Positions 1-7,408 of a DNA stretch of 64,000 nucleotides are shown here, piece by piece. Source of the DNA: Hoeflea sp038900095 (GTDB taxonomy: Bacteria > Pseudomonadota > Alphaproteobacteria > Rhizobiales > Rhizobiaceae); contig NZ_JBBMQQ010000001.1 in assembly GCF_038900095.1 (NCBI RefSeq), positions 62,001-126,000 on the forward strand, in the 5' to 3' direction. The notes below the pieces were generated by a model. That model searched no databases. It had not been told where the DNA came from and saw only the letters and a list, made by a program, of their open reading frames with translations. Position 1 is the first letter of the stretch. Each line of letters opens with the position of its first letter. The position numbers and the translations under genes were made by a program.

Positions 1-3000
1 GCCTCGTTTGCCAATGGCTTCCAGATTGCAGCGTTGCCGGGCGATGACCGGCCTGATCCGGGGCTGGAGCCGCTATCGACGCTGGATCCGGCATCCCGCG
101 ACCAGCTTTGGACTTACCTGATAGAAGGTGGTGCGGAGAATGCCCGCGGGCTTATCCAGTATGCCGAAGCGCTGATTGAAGGCGGCGAGTTGCCTGCACC
201 GGCTGCACCGCTGCTCAAGGCCGGGCTGTGGCACCCGCATGTGAGCAATCCCGCACTTGCCGATGTGAGCAAGGACTGGATTGAGGGCGCACCGGTGGTG
301 GCGGTGTGTTTTTACCGGGCGCTGGTGCAGAGCGGCCAGACCGCGCCGGTTGCAGCCTTGTGCGACGGATTGAAAGCCGAGGGTGTCAATGCGTTGCCGG
401 TGTTCGTCTCCAGTCTCAAAGACCCGGTTTCGGTGGGCACATTGCAGGCGATTTTCGCCGATGCTGCGCCTGACGTGGTGATCAATGCCACCGGCTTTGC
501 AGTCTCCTCGCCGGGCGCACAGACCAAAGGAACGGTGCTTGAGTCAACCGGTGCGCCGGTGTTGCAGGCGGTGTTTGCAGGCGGTGGCCGCGAGGCCTGG
601 GCCGCGTCACAGCAGGGTCTGACCTCGCGTGATCTGGCGATGCATGTGGCACTGCCGGAAGTGGATGGCCGGGTGCTCGCCCGCGCGGTGTCGTTCAAAT
701 CGGCGGCGCGGTTTGACGAGACGGTTGAGGCCAATATCGTCACCCATGCGCCGGAGCCGGACCGGGTGCAGTTTGTTGCAGAGTTGGCATCACGCTGGGC
801 GCGGTTGCGGCGGACGCCAGCGCCGGAGCGCCGGGTGGCGATCGTGCTGGCCAATTATCCCAACCGGGATGGGCGCCTGGCCAACGGGGTGGGGCTTGAT
901 ACGCCCGCAGGCACCGTCGAAGTGTTGAAGGCGATGGCTGGGGCGGGATACCAGACTGGCGAACTTCCCGCTGATGGCGATGCGCTGATTTCAGCGCTGA
1001 AGGCCGGGCCGACCAATGCGATCCGCGACGATCGCAGCGGCGGGGTGCCGCTATCGCTTCAGGACTACCAGGCGTTTTTCGAAGCGCTCGATCCGGCAAT
1101 CCAGGCGGCAGTGAACGAGCGCTGGGGTGGACCTGAAGCCGATCCGTTCTATCGCGACGGGGCTTTCCATCTGGGTCTTTTGCGTTTCGGCAATGTCGCC
1201 GTCGGCATTCAGCCCGCGCGCGGTTACAATATCGATCCGAAAGCCAGCTATCATGCACCGGACCTGGTGCCGCCGCATGGCTATTTCGCCTTCTATGCCT
1301 GGCTGCGCACCGAGTTTGATGTTCATGCGGTCGTGCACATGGGCAAGCATGGCAATCTGGAATGGCTGCCGGGCAAGGCGCTGGCCTTGTCGCGGGCGTG
1401 TTATCCCGAAGCGGTGCTCGGTGCGATGCCGCATGTCTATCCGTTCATCGTCAACGATCCGGGTGAGGGGACACAGGCCAAGCGCCGCACATCGGCCGTG
1501 ATCATCGACCATCTGACGCCGCCGCTGACCCGGGCCGAAAGCTACGGCCCGCTCAAGGACCTCGAAGCGCTCGTTGATGAATATTACGAAGCCTCGGGGC
1601 ATGACCCGCGGCGGCTGAAACTGCTCAAGGGCCAGATCCTCGACCTGGTGCGCGACATCGGGCTGGATGCCGATGCCGGGATTGTGCCGGGCGATGATGA
1701 TGATCTGGCGCTGGAAAAGCTCGATGCCTGGCTGTGTGATCTCAAGGAAATGCAGATCCGCGACGGGCTTCATATCTTTGGACTTTCGCCCGAGGGCGGA
1801 TTGCTGACGGACCTCACGGTGGCGCTGGCGCGGATCAAGCGCGGTGTGACGCCCGGCGAAGACAGCCTGCACCGGGCTATGGCGCGGGACATGGGGTTTT
1901 CTGGTTTCGATCCACTCGATTGCGCCATGGGTGAACCGTGGACGGGGCCCAAGCCTGACGTTTTGCAGTCGGTTTCGGAGGATCTTTGGCGCACCAATGG
2001 CGACACGGTCGAGCGGATCGAACTGCTGGCGATCGAACTGGTGTCCGGGCGTACCCCGGTGCCGGGTGACTGGGCTGACACGAGTGCGGTGATGGAGAAT
2101 ATCCGGACCATGATCCGGCCTTCGGTCGAGGCCTGCGGCGAGGCCGAGATCAACGGTCTCATGACCGCGCTCGATGGACGTTTCGTGGCTCCCGGACCTT
2201 CGGGCGCACCGACGCGGGGACGCCCGGATGTGTTGCCGACCGGGCGGAATTTCTACTCGGTTGACAGCCGCGCGGTGCCGACGCCGGCGGCATGGGAGCT
2301 GGGGCAGAAATCGGCGGAACTTCTGGTCATGCGGCACGTGCAGGACCACGGCGAATGGCCGACCTCGATGGCGCTGACGGCATGGGGCACCTCGAACATG
2401 CGCACCGGCGGCGATGACATCGCCCAGGCGCTGGCGCTGATCGGGGCGAAGCCGGTCTGGGATCCGGCCTCCCGACGGGTGACCGGCTACGAGATCATTC
2501 CGATGGCGATGATGAAGCGGCCACGTGTCGACGTGACCTTGCGGATTTCCGGTTTCTTCCGTGACGCGTTTCCGGACCAGATCGCGCTGTTTGACCGGGC
2601 GGTGCGGGCGATTGCGGCACTGGAAGAGGACGAGGCTGACAATCCGCTGGCGGCACGGGCGCGGCAGGAGAGTGGGTTGCTGATCGAGGCGGGCGCGACT
2701 GAGGCCGAGGCTTTGCGGCAGTCTTCGTTCCGGGTCTTCGGATCCAAGCCCGGAGCCTATGGCGCCGGCCTGCAGGCGCTGATGGATGAGGGTGGCTGGG
2801 CTGACCGCGGAGACCTGGCCGAGGCCTTCGTCGTCTGGGGTGGCTATGCCTATGGTGCGGGCGAAGAAGGGCAGGCGGCGCATGAACTGTTCGAGCAGCG
2901 GCTGTCGACCGTCGAGGCGGTGGTGCAGAACCAGGACAACCGCGAGCATGATCTGCTCGATTCCGATGATTACTACCAGTTCGAAGGCGGCATGACCGCG

Positions 3001-3438
3001 GCTGTGGAAGCGGCGCGCGGCACGCGGCCGGCGATCTACCACAATGATCATTCGCGGCCCGAGCGTCCGGTGATCCGCTCGCTGGAAGAGGAGATCGCAC
3101 GTGTGGTGCGCGGACGGGCGGTCAATCCGAAATGGATCGAGGGCGTCAAGCGGCACGGCTACAAGGGCGCCTTCGAGATGGCGGCGACGGTGGATTACCT
3201 GTTCGCCTTCGCCGCAACCACCGGTGCTGTGCGGGACGCGCATTTTGATGCGGTCTACCAGGCCTATCTGATGGATGAGGAGACGCTGGCGTTTCTGCGC
3301 GAGAAGAATCCCGATGCCCTCAAGGAGATGGCGGCAAAATTCGAAGAGGCCATCGAGCGTGGCTTGTGGACGCCGAAGAGCAATTCGGCCAAGTTTGCGC
3401 TTGCCGAAGTGTCCGGGGGAGACACCGGACATGGTTGA
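1..3438 (+). CDS. cobN: Cobaltochelatase subunit CobN (5'-truncated by window edge)
   Basis: Large subunit of the ATP-dependent cobaltochelatase CobNST, which inserts Co2+ into hydrogenobyrinic acid a,c-diamide in the aerobic B12 pathway. The frame is open from base 1, so the true start lies upstream; family members are about 1,250-1,280 residues and roughly 1,145 are present here. The characteristic segment VVHMGKHGNLEWLPGKAL and the long conserved C-terminal half (YHNDHSRPERPVIRSLEEE, then FEMAATVDYLFAFAATTGAV) are intact. The partner genes cobS and cobT are not in the window. A GNAT gene and cobO follow on the same strand, as in rhizobial cobW-cobN-cobO clusters. Identification is firm; its role beside CbiX is discussed in the findings. 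Confidence 0.95.
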   Translation, partial: ASFANGFQIAALPGDDRPDPGLEPLSTLDPASRDQLWTYLIEGGAENARGLIQYAEALIEGGELPAPAAPLLKAGLWHPHVSNPALADVSKDWIEGAPVVAVCFYRALVQSGQTAPVAALCDGLKAEGVNALPVFVSSLKDPVSVGTLQAIFADAAPDVVINATGFAVSSPGAQTKGTVLESTGAPVLQAVFAGGGREAWAASQQGLTSRDLAMHVALPEVDGRVLARAVSFKSAARFDETVEANIVTHAPEPDRVQFVAELASRWARLRRTPAPERRVAIVLANYPNRDGRLANGVGLDTPAGTVEVLKAMAGAGYQTGELPADGDALISALKAGPTNAIRDDRSGGVPLSLQDYQAFFEALDPAIQAAVNERWGGPEADPFYRDGAFHLGLLRFGNVAVGIQPARGYNIDPKASYHAPDLVPPHGYFAFYAWLRTEFDVHAVVHMGKHGNLEWLPGKALALSRACYPEAVLGAMPHVYPFIVNDPGEGTQAKRRTSAVIIDHLTPPLTRAESYGPLKDLEALVDEYYEASGHDPRRLKLLKGQILDLVRDIGLDADAGIVPGDDDDLALEKLDAWLCDLKEMQIRDGLHIFGLSPEGGLLTDLTVALARIKRGVTPGEDSLHRAMARDMGFSGFDPLDCAMGEPWTGPKPDVLQSVSEDLWRTNGDTVERIELLAIELVSGRTPVPGDWADTSAVMENIRTMIRPSVEACGEAEINGLMTALDGRFVAPGPSGAPTRGRPDVLPTGRNFYSVDSRAVPTPAAWELGQKSAELLVMRHVQDHGEWPTSMALTAWGTSNMRTGGDDIAQALALIGAKPVWDPASRRVTGYEIIPMAMMKRPRVDVTLRISGFFRDAFPDQIALFDRAVRAIAALEEDEADNPLAARARQESGLLIEAGATEAEALRQSSFRVFGSKPGAYGAGLQALMDEGGWADRGDLAEAFVVWGGYAYGAGEEGQAAHELFEQRLSTVEAVVQNQDNREHDLLDSDDYYQFEGGMTAAVEAARGTRPAIYHNDHSRPERPVIRSLEEEIARVVRGRAVNPKWIEGVKRHGYKGAFEMAATVDYLFAFAATTGAVRDAHFDAVYQAYLMDEETLAFLREKNPDALKEMAAKFEEAIERGLWTPKSNSAKFALAEVSGGDTGHG

Positions 3439-3529
3439 GCGGGAGGCGGAAAGTTCGGATGCCCGCTCCGGCTTCAGGGATTGCCTTGCCGTCACCGACA
3501 TGATGCCGAACAACGGGGACTGCGCATGA
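3431..3529 (+). CDS. Possible 32-residue bridging ORF between cobN and the GNAT gene
   Basis: An ATG at 3431 overlaps the cobN stop by 8 bases. The frame runs 32 codons to a TGA at 3527-3529 that overlaps the GNAT start in an ATGA arrangement. The peptide (MVEREAESSDARSGF...) has no recognisable domain. The exact end-to-end overlap could serve translational coupling, but a 99-base open frame in GC-rich DNA is easily fortuitous. I list it as a weak candidate only. Confidence 0.2.
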   Translation: MVEREAESSDARSGFRDCLAVTDMMPNNGDCA

Positions 3530-3978
3530 CAATCGAAATGACCGTGATCGAAGGTGGTGACGAGGATTTTGCCGACACGGTCGAGTTCATGATCGATTCG
3601 GTGGCTGAGGCACTCGGAAAGCCGTTCGATCCGGAGCCGTTTCACCTCAAGGCAACTGACGCTGACGGCGAGCTTGCCGGCGGCCTGGTGGCGCACAAGG
3701 TGCAGCAATGGCTGTTTATCAAGCTGCTCGGGATTGCAGAGGGACAGCGGGGCAAGGGCATCGGACGTTCGCTTCTGGCGCGGGCGGAAGATTTTGCCCG
3801 CCAGGAAGGGCTTGTCGGTGTATATCTTGATACATTCGAATTCCAGGCGCCGCGGTTTTATAAAGGTCTGGGCTACACCGAATGCGGCCGCCTGCCGGCC
3901 ATAGCAGGCGCCCCGCAACGGATATGGTTTGCCAAGACATTTGAAGCGGTACCGGCCGACGGTGCCGCAGGATCATGA
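3526..3978 (+). CDS. GNAT-family N-acetyltransferase
   Basis: A 150-residue protein with the GNAT fold. The acetyl-CoA binding motif A lies at about residues 75-95 (IAEGQRGKGIGRSLLARAED, which contains the Q/RxxGxG/A loop), followed by the FYKGLGYTECGRLP motif-B strand typical of the family. The ATG at 3526 is preferred over an upstream in-frame TTG at 3481 because the protein begins directly with the first GNAT strand (MTIEMTVIEGG). It sits between cobN and cobO with short spacers, so it is probably co-transcribed with the B12 genes. No B12-pathway acetylation is known to me, and the acceptor substrate cannot be inferred. Domain call is secure, role unknown. Confidence 0.8.
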   Translation: MTIEMTVIEGGDEDFADTVEFMIDSVAEALGKPFDPEPFHLKATDADGELAGGLVAHKVQQWLFIKLLGIAEGQRGKGIGRSLLARAEDFARQEGLVGVYLDTFEFQAPRFYKGLGYTECGRLPAIAGAPQRIWFAKTFEAVPADGAAGS

Positions 3979-4024
3979 CACGGCCCGGCCGGGCCAATGA
4001 GGATCAGCAGGAAGGCGGAATGAC

Positions 4025-4663
4025 ATGAGCGAGCGTGGAAAAATCACCGACGGCATGAGCGAGCAGGAGCTCAACGAACGCCATACCGAGAAGATGAAAA
4101 AGAAGAAGGCGGCGCGCGACAAGATCATTGCCACCAAGACCATCGAGAAAGGTCTGGTGATCGTCCATACCGGCAAGGGCAAGGGCAAGTCGACGGCCGC
4201 GTTCGGCATGATCTTCCGTGCCATCGGCAACGGCATGAAGGTCGGCGTGGTGCAGTTCGTCAAGGGCAAGTGGTCGACCGGCGAACGCAAGGTCCTGGAG
4301 GCGTTTCCAGACCAGGTGACGATGGCGACCATGGGCGAGGGCTTTACCTGGGAGACCCAGGATCGCAGCCGCGATATTGCCGCTGCCCGCGAGGCCTGGG
4401 ACAAGGCGCGTGAAATGATCATGGATCCCGAGATCGACATGGTGCTGTGCGACGAACTCAATATCGTGCTGCGCTACGACTATCTTGATGTGAACGAGGT
4501 GATCGAGACGCTGAAGCAAAAACCGGAAATGAAGCACGTGATCATCACCGGCCGCAACGCCAAGGAAGAACTGATCGAATTTGCCGATCTGGTGACCGAG
4601 ATGGAAATGATCAAGCATCCGTTCCGGTCCGGTGTGAAGGCGCAGGTTGGCGTGGAGTTCTAA
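4025..4663 (+). CDS. cobO: Cob(I)yrinic acid a,c-diamide adenosyltransferase
   Basis: A 212-residue corrinoid adenosyltransferase of the CobO/BtuR/CobA(Salmonella) family. It transfers the 5'-deoxyadenosyl group of ATP to Co(I) of cobyrinic acid a,c-diamide. The unusual P-loop of the family is clear at about residues 44-53 (HTGKGKGKSTAAFG), after a basic N-terminal extension (EKMKKKKAARDKI). Further family blocks are FVKGKWSTGER and VLCDELNIVLRYDYLD. The length matches rhizobial CobO. The start ATG is preceded by AGGAAGGCGG. The gene follows cobN-GNAT on the same strand and is followed after 15 bases by the EamA gene. Acts in the cytoplasm. Confidence 0.95.
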   Translation: MSERGKITDGMSEQELNERHTEKMKKKKAARDKIIATKTIEKGLVIVHTGKGKGKSTAAFGMIFRAIGNGMKVGVVQFVKGKWSTGERKVLEAFPDQVTMATMGEGFTWETQDRSRDIAAAREAWDKAREMIMDPEIDMVLCDELNIVLRYDYLDVNEVIETLKQKPEMKHVIITGRNAKEELIEFADLVTEMEMIKHPFRSGVKAQVGVEF

Positions 4664-4678
4664 ACAGGAGCAAGGGTG

Positions 4679-5110
4679 ATGAGCCTGACGGCAAGCTGGC
4701 AGTTCTGGGCCCTGGTGGCGGCGGTGTTCGCCGCACTCACCGCGATCTTTGCCAAGATCGGCATCAGCGATATCGACAGTGATCTCGCCACCTTCATCCG
4801 CACCTGCGTGATCATGCTGGTGCTCGCCGCCATGCTGACCGCAATGGGCAAGTGGCGGGCGCCGCAAACCATTTCACTCAAAACCTGGGTGTTTCTCGGC
4901 CTGTCGGGCCTTGCCACGGGTGCGTCCTGGCTTGCCTATTTCCGGGCTCTGAAAATGGGCGATGCCGCCCGCGTGGCGCCGCTCGACAAGTTGTCGATTG
5001 TGCTGGTGGCGATTTTCGGTGTGCTGTTTCTGGGCGAGCATCTCTCGGCGATGAACTGGGTCGGTGTGGCGCTGATCGGCACGGGCGCGATTTTCCTGGC
5101 GGTGTTCTAG
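4679..5110 (+). CDS. EamA-domain half-size membrane transporter
   Basis: A 143-residue hydrophobic protein with about five membrane segments and a single EamA (DMT superfamily) repeat. The first helix is WQFWALVAAVFAALTAIFAK, and the hallmark signature near the C-terminus is the segment DKLSIVLVAIFGVLFLGEHL followed by NWVGVALIGTGAIFL. Full-length EamA permeases have ten helices; half-size members work as dimers. ATG 4679 is used rather than GTG 4676 because it follows AGGAGCAAGG at better spacing. It lies 15 bases after cobO and converges on the TSUP gene. The substrate is unknown; a link to cobalt or corrinoid transport would be speculation from position alone. Confidence 0.75.
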   Translation: MSLTASWQFWALVAAVFAALTAIFAKIGISDIDSDLATFIRTCVIMLVLAAMLTAMGKWRAPQTISLKTWVFLGLSGLATGASWLAYFRALKMGDAARVAPLDKLSIVLVAIFGVLFLGEHLSAMNWVGVALIGTGAIFLAVF

Positions 5111-5115
5111 GTCTT

Positions 5116-5901
5116 TCAGACCCCGAACCAGACGCGGACCGGGTTTGCCGGGTCGCTGGCCAGTTTGACGGCAAGCGCCACACAGGTGATCACCAGCAAG
5201 GGCTTGATGATTTTCGCGCCGTTTTTCATCGCCATGCGGGAGCCGACCTGCGCGCCAAGAAACTGCGCCGCGCCCATCATTAATCCGATCTTCCAGGAAA
5301 TGACGCCGACAAAGGCGAACACGGCAAAGCCACCGAGGTTGGAGGCAAAGTTCAGCAGTTTGGTGTGGGCTGTGGCCTTGAGCAGGCCGTAGCCGGCAAG
5401 CGCAACGAATGCCAGCATGTAGAACGAGCCGGCGCCGGGGCCGAAGATGCCATCGTAAAAGCCGACCAGTGGAACGATCAGCAGCCCGAACAGGAAGGGC
5501 GAAAGCCGGCGGGCGCGGTCGATCTCGCCCATATCCGGCTTGAGGGCGAAATAGAGCGCAATCGCGACCAGCAGGAACGGCAGGATGGCGCGGAAAATGT
5601 CACCCGGGACGATGGTTGCAAGCATGGCCCCCAGTGCTGCCCCCACGGCAGCCAGAACAGCCGATGGGACCTGGGCCTTGAGGTCGACGTGGCCCTTGCG
5701 GGCATAGGCGACCGTTGCGGAACCAGATCCGAACAGCCCCTGCAGCTTGTTGGTGCCAAGCGCCTCGACCGGCGTGAAGCCCGCCAGCAGAAGTGCCGGC
5801 AGGACAATCAAGCCGCCGCCGCCGGCAATGGAATCGACAAATCCCGCCATGAAGGCGGCGGCGAGAAGCAGCAAGGTGAGGGTTATCGTCAGGTCTTCCA
5901 T
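5116..5901 (-). CDS. TSUP (TauE/SafE) family membrane permease
   Basis: A 261-residue integral membrane protein with about eight helices arranged as two related halves. The N-terminal TSUP signature follows the first helix (FVDSIAGGGGLIVLPALLLA, then TPVEALGTNKLQGLFGS), and the second-half counterpart is YDGIFGPGAGSFYMLAFV. The family exports sulfite, sulfonates or related small anions; some members are linked to cobalamin or cobalt clusters, but the substrate here cannot be told. The stop is 5 bases from the end of the convergent EamA gene. The start ATG at 5901 is the only good one before the first helix. The divergent spacer (5902-6028) must hold its promoter. Confidence 0.85.
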   Translation of the reverse strand: MEDLTITLTLLLLAAAFMAGFVDSIAGGGGLIVLPALLLAGFTPVEALGTNKLQGLFGSGSATVAYARKGHVDLKAQVPSAVLAAVGAALGAMLATIVPGDIFRAILPFLLVAIALYFALKPDMGEIDRARRLSPFLFGLLIVPLVGFYDGIFGPGAGSFYMLAFVALAGYGLLKATAHTKLLNFASNLGGFAVFAFVGVISWKIGLMMGAAQFLGAQVGSRMAMKNGAKIIKPLLVITCVALAVKLASDPANPVRVWFGV

Positions 5902-6028
5902 GGAGCAGCCTGCAGGACGGGGAGCAAGAGCCGAGACCTATGGCACGCGGCGATGCTCTGGACAATCGGCTGTCGCTCGCTAGTTTTTGGCAAGCGGGGA
6001 ATCATCTCGGCCTGAGGGGGCTTTCGTG

Positions 6029-6472
6029 ATGAAGGGACTTTTTGCTGCCATTGCGCAGATGGTTGAGCGCAAACCGCCTTTGCCCGGTGCGCTAGGCCAG
6101 TTGTCGGAGAACCCGGTGGCGATGGCCGAGATCCTGTTGCTGTTCCGGATGGTGCTTGCCGACGGAATCGTTCAGCCCTCGCAGCTCACCGCTTTCGAGC
6201 GCATCTGCGAACAGCATTTCGGCATCAGCCCGAGGGATATGCCGGAGCTGCATGGGCTTCTCGATTCGCCGAAGGCCCGTTCCTGCGAGGCTGAAGCCTT
6301 CACGCTGCTTGGCCAGCTTGACACGGGCGCGCGAACCACCCTTCTTGAGGCCATGGTGCGGATTGCCGATGCAAACGCGGTCAGGGATGAGCGCGACGAC
6401 AAGTTGATCCGCAGGATAGCGCACCTGCTCGGGCTGGAGCCCGGGCTGGCCGCAGTTAAGGAACAGGAATAG
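6029..6472 (+). CDS. TerB-like domain protein, first of a tandem pair
   Basis: A 147-residue cytoplasmic, largely helical protein resembling the TerB/DjlA N-terminal domain family. It has two helical repeats with acidic loops: AEILLLFRMVLADGIVQPSQ in the first half, and MVRIADANAVRDERDDKL in the second. TerB domains bind divalent metal through such Asp/Glu clusters and occur in stress-response systems at the inner membrane; no enzyme activity is assigned. ATG 6029 is chosen over upstream non-ATG codons. A paralogue begins 3 bases after its stop, so the two are probably translated together. The family call rests on pattern and secondary-structure impression and is moderately certain. Confidence 0.6.
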   Translation: MKGLFAAIAQMVERKPPLPGALGQLSENPVAMAEILLLFRMVLADGIVQPSQLTAFERICEQHFGISPRDMPELHGLLDSPKARSCEAEAFTLLGQLDTGARTTLLEAMVRIADANAVRDERDDKLIRRIAHLLGLEPGLAAVKEQE

Positions 6473-6475
6473 GCG

Positions 6476-6898
6476 ATGAATGATACGGCAGATAAAAGCC
6501 CAAGTCTTGGCGAACGGGTCCGGTCTTTTCTTGACCTGACGTCGTCGCTGAGCAAAGTGGCGCACGACCCCATGCTGACTGCCGAGTTGTTGCTGCTGGT
6601 CAGGATGTCGTTTGCAAACAAGGCGGTCGAGCCAGCCGAGGCGGATGCATTCGCCGCCATCTGCACCCGCTTGCTGGGCCTCAACGGTGACGAACTCACC
6701 GATGTTCTCAAATACCTCAATGATTTCGGCTACGAGACGACGGACGCGCAGGCGGCTGCCATGCTGGCCGGACTCGACGAAACACGCAAACGCCAGATCC
6801 TCGACCACATGGCTATCGTCGCCAAGGCTGACGGCGAGGTTGACGAGCGCGAACGGCGTCTGCTTGAGGCCACCGCCCGGCGGCTGGGGTTTGCCTGA
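6476..6898 (+). CDS. TerB-like domain protein, second of a tandem pair
   Basis: A 140-residue paralogue of the preceding protein. The aligned blocks are AELLLLVRMSFANKAVEPAE and HMAIVAKADGEVDERERRLL. In the first loop the Asp of copy 1 (ADGIVQ) is replaced by Asn (ANKAVE), whereas its second loop (KADGEVDERE) is the more canonical acidic, TerB-type one. The pair is therefore asymmetric, as if each copy kept a different metal-binding half; this is inference. The gene starts 3 bases after its neighbour stops, with no independent promoter space. Downstream lies a 267-base leader-like region before the small His-rich protein gene. Confidence 0.6.
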   Translation: MNDTADKSPSLGERVRSFLDLTSSLSKVAHDPMLTAELLLLVRMSFANKAVEPAEADAFAAICTRLLGLNGDELTDVLKYLNDFGYETTDAQAAAMLAGLDETRKRQILDHMAIVAKADGEVDERERRLLEATARRLGFA

Positions 6899-7165
6899 AA
6901 CAGATTTCCGGGGATCATTGAGCTCTGGCGCAGATCAACCCGCGGTTGGCGCAATCGGAGTTTGACCTGTAAATACCGAACGCCTATGACTCGGCTCATG
7001 TGCGACGGCGCCTGATGACAGGCTGCGAGATATTCCGGTGCGGCTGACTTAATCCAAGAGCCAAGTCCGGAGCTGTCCAGTTCGGTAAGACGAGAGGCTG
7101 CCCCAGGGGAGCGTCTTTTCATCCGGCGTATCGTGCTGTTGTTGTCACGTTGTCCGGAGGCCCCG
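6899..7165 (+). promoter_or_regulatory. Structured 5' leader before the small exported protein and cbiX
   Basis: A 267-base stretch without a convincing gene. It contains a hairpin at 7010-7023 (GCCTG-ATGA-CAGGC), a region at about 7053-7086 with fragments resembling the cobalamin riboswitch core (TTAATC, GTCCGGAGCTGTCC, CGGTAAG), and a terminator-like hairpin at 7087-7119. The invariant B12-box elements (GCCACTG, GGGAAGG) are absent, so I do not call a riboswitch. It could be a promoter plus the terminator of the TerB pair, or a diverged ligand-responsive leader. Confidence 0.35.
7087..7119 (+). terminator. Terminator-like hairpin upstream of the cbiX operon
   Basis: The outer stem AAGACG (7087-7092) pairs exactly with CGTCTT (7112-7117). 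Inside, CCC pairs with GGG around a CAG loop, extended by GCT/AGC. The stem ends in TTTT. It could end the TerB transcript or act as an attenuator for the genes starting at 7166. Confidence 0.45.
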
Positions 7166-7405
7166 ATGCGCACGCTTGTTCTTTCCATGATCCTGTCCGT
7201 TTCAAGTGCATATTCAGCACTTGCCCATGGTGGCCATGTTGGTGACCTGGCAGGGCACTCCCATTGGGTTGGCTGGGCGGCTGCGGCTGCGGCCGGTGCG
7301 ATCACGGCCTGGGCGATCAAGCGCGGTAACAAGAGCAAGAGCGTCGACCAGGACACGTCTGACGAAGCCGATGCTGACAAGCAGCCCGAAGCTGCGGAGG
7401 CCTGA
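7166..7405 (+). CDS. Small exported or membrane protein with His-rich N-terminus (DUF6732-like)
   Basis: A 79-residue protein. Residues 1-20 form a signal peptide with an Ala-rich cleavage site (SAYSALA), so the mature protein would begin HGGHVGDLAGHSHW, four histidines in fourteen residues. One membrane helix follows (WAAAAAAGAITAWAI), then KRGNKSK and an acidic tail rich in Asp, Glu and Ala. The architecture recalls the N-terminal metal-binding segment of HupE/UreJ-type transporters. ATG 7166 has a GGAGG-type site 5 bases upstream. The stop is 3 bases before cbiX, so the two are likely translated together. A periplasmic cobalt-binding or supply role is inferred from the histidines and the coupling, not shown. 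From memory it resembles a small uncharacterised alphaproteobacterial family. Confidence 0.7.
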   Translation: MRTLVLSMILSVSSAYSALAHGGHVGDLAGHSHWVGWAAAAAAGAITAWAIKRGNKSKSVDQDTSDEADADKQPEAAEA

Positions 7406-7408
7406 TCG

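Noticed and set aside
1051..3918. A 955-codon open frame on the minus strand over cobN and the GNAT gene
   Set aside because: It lies antisense to a gene with clear CobN motifs. Its composition (Arg/His/Pro-rich, no domain) is the usual shadow of a GC-rich coding strand.
4004..4867. A His-rich 287-codon minus-strand frame over cobO
   Set aside because: The His content comes from reading the antisense of Met- and Asp-rich codons; it looked like a metal protein but has no start context and overlaps cobO fully.
6029..6898. A tellurite-resistance operon
   Set aside because: Only TerB-like domains are present; no TerC, TerD or TerZ relatives are seen nearby.
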